From: Allium sativum
Taxonomy: Eukaryota; Streptophyta; Magnoliopsida; Asparagales; Amaryllidaceae
Direction of reading: 5' to 3'
NCBI GenBank assembly: GCA_030737875.1
Contig: CM060918.1
Location: forward strand, 881,620,403-881,684,402
DNA length: 64,000 nt
Shown here: positions 49,856 to 60,253 of the stretch, piece by piece
Layout of the letters: each line of letters begins with the position of its first letter
Numbering within the stretch: position 1 is the first letter of the stretch
Made by a program: the position numbers and the translations under genes
Notes under the pieces: model-generated
Told to the model about the DNA's origin: nothing
The model's input: only the letters and a program-made list of their open reading frames with translations
Databases searched by the model: none

Positions 49856-50785
49856 TGTTATCTGACTAGGGTTTAGTGGAAAATATATATATATATATAT
49901 ATATAATATTATTTTAATTCATAAAAGTGAGTTTTGCATTCTAACTCCAAATCAAACCCAACGACTGTCGTTCTTAACTAATTACCCCTATTTCGGACAC
50001 AATGGGATATGTTTCGTAAACAAATTCTACTATTTTGATCGGTTTTTATCAAAATTAAAATATAAATTAATATAACTTAAATATTAAATCTCAACGTACA
50101 TTTTAATTTACCAGGGCCACATGTGACTCCAAAAATTATGAAAATTTAAATCTTGCTATGTTTTGATGATACAGTCCTAAAGAAATTAGTTTCGTTGAAT
50201 CTGGAGACCATTTGAAAAATGGCCTTTTTAACGGGTTTGTTAAATTCAACCTAAAATTGAAAACGCGTTTAAATTTGCTGCACTCACATACTAATTCCAA
50301 ATGACATGAAAATTTAAACCTAACAATAATTTGACGTCCTAGATCTAACAAAAGTGATTTCGTCGAAAATGGAGATCATTTGCAAAATGGTTGTTTTTAA
50401 GGGCTTATATATTATTAATATATACAAATTCTATAGCGACTATTTTATATTTTCATTTGGACATAACTTACAATTTATAAAGTAAAATCTCAGTTTCTTA
50501 TGCTCGTTAGAAAGATATCATTAAACAGATTCTAACATTTCTTGTTTCGTCCAATTCTAACTTATATTGAATTCTGTACATTCAATTGAAATTTAAAATC
50601 GAATTTTCAAACTACCGCGCCATTTCAAGCTCGTTTTGTATTTAAAATAAGTTTATATATTCTAACTTCGCTTTAAATAATTTTTTCTTCATTTATTCTC
50701 AAAATAGATCATATAAAATGTTTAATTTCCATGAAAACCAATTAAAATATATTTTACATTGGTTTTGAAAATACGGGTTTTTACA
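49856..50785 (-). mobile_element. 5' part of an inverted LTR (LTR-G), target of the alpha element
   Basis: Read on the minus strand it starts TGTAAAAACCCGTATTTTC at 50785. It shows the same U3 plan as beta and gamma: a GGCGCGGTAGTTTG-like block (50615), two repeats with ACGAAATCACTTTTG-like and GAAACTAATTTC-like cores (50110-50400), and the ACACAATGGGATATG block (49998). The alpha element inserted about 925 bases in (TSD TGTTA). A second copy of about 200 bases of this region is at 6267-6475. A family distinct from beta is likely from its start. Confidence 0.75.
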
Positions 50786-50842
50786 GGTTTTGAGGAAATA
50801 AGTTGTTCAGAAATTCAAATGTTTTGAATTGTATGTTATGTA

Positions 50843-50878
<36 letters not shown>

Positions 50879-51411
50879 TTTAAGCTGATTTGAAATAAAA
50901 CCCAAGAATATGGATTCTGATATTCAAATTTAACTAATGAGGTTAAATAGATTGAAATGATAAAAGTGCATAAATAAATTAGAATTCAACTTAAACTAAG
51001 TTGAATAAAATTGGATCGAATTAGAGATAATATGGAATGGAACTGGATTGCTGAGTAAGAATCTGGATTTGAGATTGCAATAGGAGTTTAAAATGGAATA
51101 TAGCTTGAGTATAAGAGAATTATTGGTTTGAGGATGAATTGAGTGGAGATCAAATAGGGAATGCATTGATATATGCTGAATGGATAGCAAACGGAAGAGA
51201 TAGAGGTGGATGCCTGACAAAAAGGTACAAGTTCATATTTATATTAGGTATGAGATTTTTATTAGATAATACTTTAATTAAAATAAATTGGTTTAGTTGA
51301 AATTGAAGCTAAGGAGTAAAATAAAATACTTTTACCTGGTTATAATATGGTTTGTAGCATTTCTTCTTCCCTGGTAATTTCGGGGACAAAATTCTTTATA
51401 GGGGGAAGGAA
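50786..51411 (+). mobile_element. 3' interior of an alpha-like element (element J) with polypurine tract
   Basis: It is homologous in order to 44150-45014: TTTTGAGGAAATAAGTTG, ATGCCTGACAAAAAGGTAC (51210), AATTTCGGGGACAAAATTC (51376) and a polypurine tract TAGGGGGAAGGAA (51399-51411). It is cut off at 50785/50786 by LTR-G. A TA run lies near 50846-50875. No coding frame. Confidence 0.75.
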
Positions 51412-51930
51412 TGTAACATCTCGGAATTTTTACAATTTAAAATTAATTAATTTAATCATTTTAAAATAGTGTTTGAAAATTTAAAAGGTTTGAATTCAAA
51501 TATTTTGAATATTAAATTAACGTAAATAGTGGAATAATAAAATTTAATTCTGAATTGGTTGGAAATAACTGAATTATCAACATTGTTAATTGGATAATTT
51601 TATAGATTTAATTCAGTCTATAATTGAAATATTTTAATGAGTGAATTTATTTATAAAGAAGTTTGAACATACTAGTTATAATATAATTTAAAACGAGAAC
51701 TTAACGTCATGGTAGTTCGTAATTTAATGTTTTCTACTTCAACGGGATATACAGGATTCGTTATTTGTCGGATTTCTTCGAAACAAAAAAAAATTGATCT
51801 AATTAACTATATTTTTCAAGTGGAAGTGAAAAGCAGAGATTTCATCTTTTAGATTGTAAGTTATGTCCAAGTCAAATTTTAAATAGTCACTACAAAATTG
51901 TTTATAAACCATAACGAATTATTTAATGTA
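51412..51930 (+). mobile_element. Truncated 3' LTR of element J (alpha-like)
   Basis: It starts TGTAACATCTCGG right after the polypurine tract. It follows the alpha LTR start for about 500 bases (CATGGTAGTTCGTAATTT, then AGATTGTAAGTTATGTCCAA). Similarity is lost at about 51930; the exact edge cannot be set by eye. Confidence 0.65.
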
Positions 51931-53507
51931 ATTAAATATTGCCTTCCAATTTGGACAAGATTTTTAAGATGTATTTTCAGTTTATAGAATTTTTTCATAA
52001 ATTTTTTTGGAAGAATAAGCAACTTTTCGTTTAACATATTTTGCACCCTTAATCAGCATTTTGGAATTTCACAATACAAGTTGACTTGTCTGTTTTATTA
52101 TATTTTTGGGATCAGGGCACGTTGCTTATTACAACGAAAATTTTATTTTTGGTCGATAGTGGTTCGAACAAAGCATTATATAATGAAGGTCAAAAACTAT
52201 TTAAAATTTAAACAAAACATATGTTCTCATTCCTCATCCCGCTGCCACCACACAATAACTTCACGGTCTAGAGTAGATTCGGCTGCAATTTACATGTAGG
52301 ATTATGATTGCTGCTAGACAATAGCTGTATTATGCAAATAGAAGATATGCAAAGAGAAGACGCATGTAAGCTAAGATGAGTTGTGCGCCTACTATAGAAG
52401 TTATAGCATGGGCTGGTTTTGCAAGCGGTTAACACCTTTGAAACTCCTCAGTATCAAAGAACAAAAAAAGATAAAGGCTAGAACCGAAAAGGCTCAGGCC
52501 TCCGCCAACGTCTACAATCATATTTGTGTGTACAAATTTCTATTGAAATTCATGCATATACCAAGCATTGTATTTTCTAATCACGCAAATATTTTCAGAT
52601 CCTAACCTACCAATAGCCTGGCTGTTTATTCACATCACGCACAACCAACCTAAGTTCTAAAGCAGGAAGCCTCTTCTATATATATGTTTGTACTTCCAAT
52701 GATATGACTTATGCCCTGTTGATACTAACTTTGATCATATCCTCTCTTGTCTTCATGTATACCATACACGAGCATACACGATCACTCACCTTTCCAGAAA
52801 TAATAAATGCAAGATCTTAAATCCATTTAAAAATCAAAAACTTTGCAAAATCAAGTATCGTTTTACCTAGTGAGTTTCCTCACCCTAAAGCTTCAATATG
52901 GAGAAAAATGACCCCGGACTGCTGCTATATCTTCATGCTTCCGCCTCCTATGTACATTTAAACTATCATAATGGCCAGTTTCTCGCGGTGAAACTATAAC
53001 ATAGACGCTGATGCTTGGGCAAGTAGCCAGAGTGAATCGAGGACTTAATGGCATCTACGTATGGGTTTTTTCTAAAGATTCCATGCATTTCATGATCGCA
53101 AGTTTACTATGTGAAGCAGGGAAAATGCTCGATGTCATGAATGGCTAGGTGTGCGTGAGTGGCACTATAGTGTGCTGCCGAGGTGATGGAGACGCGTTCA
53201 TTTTTGATTGCCAACTGGAATTTATTATGGGGGAAGAGGAAGAGAAGGAGTAGGTCAGGAGAGTAATGGCGATCTTGGTTTGAGATTTCGTCGATTGTCG
53301 GGAGGGTTGGTGAGCATGGAAGTATTCGGCAATGATGGATTTTCAAGAGCGGATACTCGAGTCTATACTTGTGGGAAGAAGAAATCTGTTTCATGAGAAG
53401 TGGGACAAATTTAAATGGGTGGGCCCGTTCCTTTTGATTGAAAAAAATGAACGTGAAGGGTAGGAAATCAATTTTTGTATGTTGCTGCAAATCTTGGTGA
53501 CGGTGGG
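51931..53507. other. Unassigned region between two elements
   Basis: This DNA is more complex and less AT-rich than the LTRs and is not visibly repeated elsewhere in the window. A lysine-rich stretch (KEQKKIKARTEKAQASANVY, within 52381-52605, plus strand) looks more protein-like than the surroundings, but I do not recognise it and no gene structure is clear. Around 53210-53300 there is faint similarity to the alpha LTR block near 46660-46720 (GAGGAGTAATGGTGATTACG). A 137-codon minus-strand frame (53107-53520) has no recognisable domain and overlaps the delta LTR end. It may be low-copy host DNA, a gene remnant or a decayed element. Confidence 0.4.
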
Positions 53508-53957
53508 TGTAACATCCCATGTTCGTTAATGTCGCTCACAATGGGAATGCATTAAGTTTCATGGAGTGGTATAAGTAAACAGAATGGAATTTTAAGATAA
53601 ATAAAGTAGTACTTCAAAATTTTATGACTATATTGCAGCAGAAACAGAAATAGGTTTGGTTACACCTTCAAAACAACAAAACCAAGTACATAATATCAGT
53701 CTTGTACAAAAACCTTCAGAGCACAAAATTTTAAAGCCATAACCCCCAATAGAAAATGCCATAAGCAGAATCAAAGCCAAGAAATACATCTTTCAACTTC
53801 AAGCTGGAAGAAAGAGACATCTGAACTAAGCTTGAGTATTTCTTCACTGAGAACCTGGGGGGACGGAAGAAAAGAGGCGAAACAAACTAGGTCAGACATT
53901 AGTCTAGTGAGTCCAGTAACTTTAACAATATAATCATTAAAGTAACAGGATACAAAC
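53508..53957 (-). mobile_element. Inverted delta LTR tail, interrupted by the delta element
   Basis: Bases 53508-53560 are the reverse complement of the delta LTR end: TGTAACATCCC, then TGTCGCTCACAATGGGAATG (compare 57070-57112). The next 150 bases match the region near 56980. No primer site adjoins it. It ends where the forward delta element starts (53958); the rest of this LTR should lie beyond the other end of that element, outside the window. Confidence 0.7.
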
Positions 53958-54392
53958 TGTAACACCCCGTAATTCTGTTAATATTAATATTTACAAATTA
54001 AAGAATAACTAATCTCAGACGTGAGAATTGTGGGAAACGGGTTGCGCCATTGTGTTCGTCTCGGAATTCTAGTGGAGATAGAGTCCGAGTTAGCGGGAAC
54101 CAAGTACCGGATGAAAAAGTTATGGATGAACGAAGTTTGGTGGCAAAGAAAGAAAAATAAATGCACTGGCGCACTTGGGAAGTTCGCCGGTACATATTTA
54201 CACTGGCGCACCTGCCAAGTGCGCCCAGGCCGAGGCTGGAGCCTGCACAGCTTTTTGGTTCAGGCTGACCCGTGTTGTTGAGTCCATTCTGACTCCTTGC
54301 TGAGTCATTAGGGCTGACTCATCACCCTATCATAATTAAATGGTTTTGATTAACCCTAAGAACATCTGACGGCTTAAATTAATTTATAACTC

Positions 54393-54423
54393 TATAAAAA
54401 GACCCCTATACACAAACCCTAAA
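54393..54423 (+). promoter_or_regulatory. Delta 5' LTR core promoter: TATA box plus telo-box
   Basis: TATAAAAA at 54393-54400 and AAACCCTAAA at 54414-54423, 435 bases into the LTR. The 3' LTR copy is at 61936-61966 at offset 434. Confidence 0.65.
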
Positions 54424-56154
54424 TCAGAAAATAAACAAAGACCATGGCCGTCATGCTGATATTTTGAGACCTAGAGCAGCCGCCATCAAATTAAAGATAA
54501 AGAACAACAACCAATCAGAACTACCCAACCCTAACAGCGATTATTCATCAAAAGAGCGCTAATTCGACTCTCTTTCTTCTCTAATTGTGAGTATGATAGT
54601 CTTAACAAGATTATTATCATTTTAATTAGGTTAAGTCAAGAATGGATTGTGAGTAGATGATGTGAATTGTCATATGCTATCATGTATGTTATTAATCCTA
54701 TGCTATGTCGTGATGACATACTATATGTTGTAAATCATGCTATGTATGTTGAAAATTTCTATGCTAAGTTGGAATGAATCATGCATGTTAGAAAGCCATC
54801 TATGCTAGTTAGTTCATAATTAAATCATCATGTTTGGGCTATGTTGATCTATATGACAAGTTACATATGCAAGTTAAATTGATTAGAAAAGTTATGAACA
54901 TATGCCATGACATCAATTATGACATCTAGAACTATGCTATGACATATGTGATATCCTATGTTAGTTCACACCATCATTATGTTGCTTAAAAACCCCATAT
55001 GCAAGTTTATGTATAGATTTGGGCTATGATCATATCATGTAAATTGTGACATTTAACAAGTTGACACCTTTTGATCCTTAACATGCGTAGTTTATGCAAG
55101 TTTCACTCCTATTATGATTAGATTTATTTTTATTGTCTATATGTTGTTGTGGTAATTTGTCCTTGTGCTATGTGTTAGGCTATTCAAGTCTAGCCTATAT
55201 TATGCATTGAATAAGCGAACGTATAAACATGGGGTAGGGGTAATAATAAGGATTTAATAAGATGTTGGGGTGCAATTGATATGATTTTGCATACGATAAG
55301 TGGATGACCATAATTGATTCAATTATGGGCATCAATAAAAGTGGACTTAATTAATAATTTGATAGGGAATTATTAAAACTGGGGTAAAAGATTGAAAGTT
55401 GTCAATCAATGCTTAGGACACGAGGTTGGACTCGTTTGTGACGTAAACCTGCCCGGAGCCGCCGACAAATCCAGTGGTCACAAATGTCAGCCCAATGTGA
55501 GAGGTCCTAGGCCTAAACTAAAGCATAACAGTTGTAAAGACACGAGGTTAGACTCTTTTATGGTGTAAGACTGCCCGGACCCGCCCGGCAAATCCAGCTG
55601 CCATAAATGCCAGTATAATGTGAGAGGTCTTTATGAGGTTATGACCTGAATGAATTAAGAAATACTTAACCAGATAAACATGTAAAGTGGGACATGGAGG
55701 TTAAGTAGGTGCCTTGGGTGGCATGAGGAATATAGTGGGTGCCCTTAGTGGCATTTGAAATACGATTAGTAAGACTTAACCAAACACACATGTAAATGAA
55801 TCATGACTAAGAGGATTAAGTGGGATATACTAGTGGTGACAAGCTTAGGTGGGTAGCTTGTGGGGGCCCGTTTCAACCAGCATCCCAAACGTATCTTTGT
55901 GGGCTCGACCCAAGTCGAGGACGGGACACGCATACTGGGCTTGACTATAAGAGGCCAAAACGGGGAGCGGTGGCAATGCAAGTCAAACGGGTTTCATATG
56001 TGTGTGTGGACCCGGGCTGGTAGGTAAGACGTTGTTGCATCGTGTAGGTATAAGCCATGCATTCTCAGTTGTATCGGGTTGCCACTTTAGGGGAGTGATA
56101 CACCCCACTGTGGGGCCAGCACGGGTATCTACGAGTAGGGAGCCGATCGAAAGT

Positions 56155-56410
56155 GGGTAGTGAGGTACACCTAGTGGAGATAGGGGCAGACGACACCTAT
56201 GTAGTCAGCTAGGAGTACACGAAGTTACTTATAAAATTTCTAAGAGGGTAGTGGGGTACACCTAGTGGAGATAGGGGCAGACGGCACTTATGTAGTCAGC
56301 TAGGAGTACACGAAGTTACTTATAAAATTTCTAAGAGGATAATGGGGTACACCTAGTGGAGATAGGGGCAGACGGCACCTGTGTAGTCAGCTAGGGGTAC
56401 GTAAGGCTAT
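56155..56410 (+). repeat. Three tandem copies of a 91-bp unit in the delta 5' LTR
   Basis: GGTACACCTAGTGGAGATAG starts at 56164, 56255 and 56346, so the period is exactly 91. Each unit also holds GTAGTCAGCTAGG. The third copy is cut short. Confidence 0.92.
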
Positions 56411-56460
56411 TTATATTGTTTTTGTGTGAAGCAAGTGGGATCAACCTTTAGGGTGACTGG

Positions 56461-56558
56461 TGCGGTGCAGTGTGGTAATGTGCGGTGCAATGTAGTAATG
56501 TGCGGTGCAGTGTAGAAATGTGTGGTGCAGTGTAGTAATGTGCGGTGCAGTGTAGTAA
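56461..56558 (+). repeat. Five tandem copies of a 20-bp unit in the delta 5' LTR
   Basis: The unit TGCGGTGCAGTGTAGTAATG repeats five times with an exact 20-base period and few substitutions. There are no spacers, so it is a minisatellite, not a CRISPR array. Confidence 0.92.
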
Positions 56559-56717
56559 GCATTCGTTAGTAATTAAGTGTGCCTTTACCGTTATCTTTAA
56601 CGTTATCTTAAACGCTATCTTTATCTTCCTAAGAGTTCATAGCCATTTACTTGTCTTCCAGCTTATGCCTTAGTCTAGTTATTTTGATAATAGTATTGTT
56701 AGAATTATCATACTCGC

Positions 56718-56732
56718 CAGACTTTATGTCTG
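56718..56732 (+). other. Delta version of LTR hairpin 1
   Basis: CAGACTTTATGTCTG: the stem CAGAC/GTCTG replaces CAGTC/GACTG of the other families, a change on both sides that keeps pairing. The flanks GCC and ACC match as well. Hairpin 2 is not recognisable here. In the delta solo LTR the same place (about 43205) is decayed. Confidence 0.6.
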
Positions 56733-57114
56733 ACCCCCTCCATTTCTATCCTTTTTCCCCTCCAGATCCTCAGGTTGGGCCCAGTTCTAGTGGAGTTTCA
56801 TTGGATTTCTCATCTCTCTTTGGAAAGCTTGGACCATTGAAGTAAAGTCCTGCTTGTTATCTTCTTTAATGGCTATTTGTGTAATGGGATTATATATTAT
56901 GTTTTATGAAGATGGATAATGTACTTGACTCTGATTAATGGTTTTGTGATGTAATAAACATGTTTCCGCTACAATAAAATGAAGTTTTAGATTTCCAAGT
57001 ACTACTTATTATCTGTCTTGTTGTAATTTTTCTGTTCTATATTCACTTATAACCTCCATGGAAGTTAATGCATTCCCTTTGTGAGTGACATTAATGGACG
57101 TGGGGTGTTACACG

Positions 57115-57126
57115 TGGTATCAGAGC
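57115..57126 (+). promoter_or_regulatory. Primer-binding site of the delta element
   Basis: TGGTATCAGAGC two bases after the 5' LTR end, the usual initiator methionine tRNA site. Confidence 0.95.
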
Positions 57127-57309
57127 ATAAGGTTACCAGAATAGATAAAAATACTTTAAGAAAATAGTTATTTTTGGAAGACGTGTTTTCAAAAACATGT
57201 TTTAATGAGAAATTTAAAGAGAAGTTTTTAAGAAAAACATAATCCCCAATAGCCACATATCTTTATATTTCGAATTCTCCATTTTGAATCTTTCCTTTTT
57301 CGTTTCAGC

Positions 57310-57804
57310 ATGGCTGAAGATCTTAACCTACCTGACGGTGTAACGATACCAGGATGGTATAGGAGGCTATTAGAGGCTAGGGCCGCTGCAGGTCCGGCCA
57401 ATGTTCCTCCACCACCAGTTGCACACGTTCCTCCTCCTCGTGTAGATACTTTTGCAAAGACGTGCAAGGAATTCAAGGCTATGGGTGGAAAACCCATTCA
57501 AGGGTCAGAAATGTTTGTGGAAGCTAGAGATTGGCTTAAGGAGGTGGAAGAATTGCTAGAAATCTTTGAAGTAGAAGAAGGAAGGAGAGTTCGATTGGCA
57601 GCTTGGTTGATGAAGGGAGAGGCCTCGTTTTGGTGGGAGGTCACTAATGGGGAGCGTCCTGTTGACTCTTGGGCAGATTTCAGACGTAGGTTCGAGGCGA
57701 AGTTTCTCTCTAGGGCGGAAGAAAATCTATATATGAAAAGGTTCTTGACATTGAAGCAAGGAAGCTCGTCAGTGAAAGAATATGTCAACAAATTTAATCA
57801 ATAA
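57310..57804 (+). pseudogene. gag: Delta gag, N-terminal part
   Basis: 164 residues starting MAEDLNLPD about 180 bases after the primer site. A proline- and alanine-rich linker (about residues 20-40) is followed by the gag core: WLMKGEASFWWE, WADFRRRFEAKF and SSVKEYVNKFN. It ends at an in-frame TAA (57802-57804) in the middle of the gag domain, where related gags continue. The frame carries on directly in the next segment. The Met start is plausible. Confidence 0.9.
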
Positions 57805-58665
57805 GCAAGGTTTGGCTTGGACTTAGTAAACACGTCGGAGAAGAAGGCGCTGAGGTTCGTTAATGGATTGAATGAACTGTTGCAAGGGTTGGCTATGACC
57901 CACATCCCTATGGGGTCCACCTTTGAGAAGCTAGTAGACATGGCACTCATGCACGAGGAGAAAGGCATTAAAGCTGATAAGGCACCCGAGAAGAAAGGGG
58001 ATCAAAATAAGGGTGGCAAAGGCAACAATGCTAAGGGAAAGAAGAAATGTTTTAACTGTGGGACCCCAGGCCATCTCAGCAAGGACTGCCGAAAGAAAAA
58101 GAAGACTGGCTGTTTTCATTGTGGCGATGCGGGACATTTAGTGAAGGACTGCCCAAGGAAGGGGCAGAGGGCAGGGGCTACCTCGGGAGGACAGGAGCAG
58201 GCTCTTATAGCACCAGGGCAGGCAAGGGGACAAGTTCAGGCTCTCGCGGTCCCACCGCTGCAAGAACGAGGTAGAACCATTTCTGTTGAAAGCTTAGTTT
58301 TTCTGTTTGATCATCCTGTCCGTACCTTATTCGATTCGGGCGCATCGCATTCGTTTATCTCTACATCATTAGTTGAAACACTGCACCTAGATACTAGTAT
58401 TGTTACTGATCCCTTAGTAGTCTCAAATCTTATTGGTGGTTCGGCTCATCTTTCTATGATTTGTCGGGATTTGAGAGTGTTTATCTTGAGCGTTGAGTTT
58501 GAATGCAACGCCTTTGTCCTTGGTTTCACGGGCTGTAGTTTGATTCTAGGGGTGGATTGGCTAGCCAAGCGGGGTGCCATCCTAGACTGTGAAAGGAGGG
58601 TAGTTAGACTATTGATTAGTTGTAGAAAAACCCTCATATTTCTTACGACCCTAGGGGTTCAGTGA
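57805..58665 (+). pseudogene. gag: Delta gag C-terminus, zinc knuckles and protease
   Basis: Continues the gag frame after the TAA. Numbering from the Met at 57817, two CCHC knuckles lie at 78-91 and 99-112 after a lysine-rich stretch. A G/Q-rich linker follows, then the aspartic protease with DSGASHSF (173-180) and LILGVDWLAKRGA (about 241-253). The protease motif has S in place of the commoner T. After about residue 266 the usual linker to RT is not recognisable and a stop ends the frame at 58665. Confidence 0.9.
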
Positions 58666-59341
58666 TGCTTAGCTGCCTAGAATCTTCTGACGCATCTAAC
58701 GATGATTAGGAACCTGTTTGTGTGGTCCGTCAGTATGGAGACGTCGTTGATAAAGCCAGGGGTTTACACATAGGCGCGGAATAAGTTTTCGTATGTGCTT
58801 AGTAGATTAAGCAAAGCCCATTATGTAATCCGCGGTAGTTTTGGAGCAAGACTGGCAAGAACGGCCAGAGTCGGTCAAGTGCTCAATTGATTGACCATCT
58901 TACTAGTATCATCTCACGTAGGTCGTCTGAATTCGAAGGAGGTATCCCTTGGGTGTTTGTCTAATATTGGTTTAGGCCTTTGGGGCTTGCACTTGGGGGA
59001 TGTCGAATTCGACTAGGATGGTCTGCGTGAGAGATGGATAGTTGTGACGATTTTACATGGGATAATAACCTGGTTTTCTCTAGAAGCAGAGAAGAGCATG
59101 CCCTATGTCATAGGGAAAGCTTAGGGACCCTATAAGTACACTAGCTTAAAGCTAAGTTCTCCAAGATACCATTTTTGGAGGAAAGAAGTGAGGAATTTAG
59201 GGCATGTGGTCTCTAGGGAAGGGAGATATGTTAAGGTGGATGGAGTTCTTAGCATCCTACGACTTCGAGAAAGCATATACCCCTGGAAAGGGTAACGTGG
59301 TGGTGGATGCCTTAAGTTGAAAAAGGTTATCCTTAAGTCCT
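58666..59341 (+). pseudogene. pol: Deletion scar where reverse transcriptase and RNase H should be
   Basis: In place of about 1.5 kb of RT-RNase H coding sequence there are under 700 bases. 58666-59100 shows no pol similarity. It carries a copy of the LTR-type motif (TTGGTTTAGGCCTTTGGGG, 58967-58985). 59160-59220 retains a scrap with VRNLGHVVSREG from the end of RT. From about 59232 a scrap of the RNase H end (RWMEFLASYDF, TPGKGNVVVDAL) leads to integrase. No RT catalytic motif remains. Confidence 0.8.
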
Positions 59342-60253
59342 TTGTTTGTTGAGCGGCGAAGCTTAGAATTCATTTCGATGGTTGACTTTAGACCTTCCTT
59401 TGACTTTGTTCCCGATTTGCTAGCATCCTTAGAGGTCAGACCTACGCTTTTGGGATGGATCGGCGAGGCACAGCGAGACGACCCACAGTTGGTTGAGTTA
59501 GTAGAAAATCTCAAAGGAGGGGAGTCATCAAGCCATCTCCGTAGGTATACCCTAGATGATAAGGGTTGGTTACGTAGGGACAGTAGACTTTGTGTACCAA
59601 AAGACGATGACCTAAGGAAGACTATTCTTGATGATGCACATCGTTCGAAGATGACCATTCATCCCAGCGGGGACAAGATGTACAAAGACATGAAGAGAGT
59701 TTACTTTTGGGCCGGCATGAAGAAAGACGTGGCCGAGTATGTCGCTAGGTGCTTGGTGTGCCAACAAGTAAAAGCGGAGCAAAAGAAACCCGGTGGGTTG
59801 CTTCACCCATTGGAGGTTCCACTATGGAAGTGGGAATGTGTCTCGAAGGATTTTGTGGATGGATTACCGCGATCGAGGATGTGCAATACGGGGATTTGGG
59901 TTATAGTAGATAGACTTACTAAGAGCGCTCATTTCATTCCCGTGAAGAGTAAGAGGACTGCTCCATGGTTAGCTTTTGTATACGTCCGAGAGATAGTTCG
60001 TTTGCATGGTGTTCCTTCTAACATAGTGAGCGACCGCAATCCTATTTTCACTAGCGAATTTTGGAGAAGCTTACAAGAGGCGGTAGGGACTCAGTTATGT
60101 TTGAGCACCGCATATCATCCTCAGACGGACGGCCAGACCGAGAGGGTGAATCGCATTCTAGAGGATCTTATGGGGGTATGTATCCTAGACTTTGGGGGTA
60201 CATGGGAAGAGCATCTTCCGTTAGTGGAGTTCGCATATAATAACAGCTTTTAG
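59342..60253 (+). pseudogene. pol: Delta integrase: zinc-binding domain and catalytic core
   Basis: A 303-residue open segment. Zinc site H100, H107, C137 and C140; catalytic D170 (SKDFVDGLPR), D231 (IVSDRNPIF) and E267 (DGQTERVNR), with 35 residues between the last two. The second D is followed by RNP where RDP- or RDT-like is usual, so a nearby conserved acid is changed but the catalytic triad is present. A TAG at 60251-60253 breaks the frame after EFAYNNSF. The Met is internal; the frame enters from the RNase H scrap. Confidence 0.92.

Larger units (their letters stand above)
53958..57112 (+). mobile_element. 5' LTR of the delta element, 3.16 kb
   Basis: Starts TGTAACACCCCG, ends GGGGTGTTACA, followed by the primer site. 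It carries a TATA/telo-box at 54393-54423 and a duplicated block with CGAGGTTRGACT and CTGCCCGGA (55425-55625). GC-richer DNA follows at 55840-56150, then 91-bp (56155-56410) and 20-bp (56461-56558) tandem repeats and a hairpin at 56718-56732. Two inverted repeats CACTGGCGCA/TGCGCCAGT occur near 54163-54225, and likewise at 11656 and 61708. No coding frame is supported. Confidence 0.92.

Noticed and set aside
53107..53520. 137-codon minus-strand frame as a host gene
   Set aside because: No domain, composition typical of chance, and it crosses into the delta LTR end.
56461..56558. CRISPR-like direct repeats
   Set aside because: The units are contiguous 20-mers without spacers in a plant LTR; a minisatellite.
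11233..57126. tRNA genes at the TGGTATCAGAGC sites
   Set aside because: Only the 12-base complement of a tRNA 3' end is present; these are primer sites. No cloverleaf is visible.
57498..57791. 97-codon minus-strand frame, and 59257-59658 minus
   Set aside because: Shadows of delta gag and integrase.
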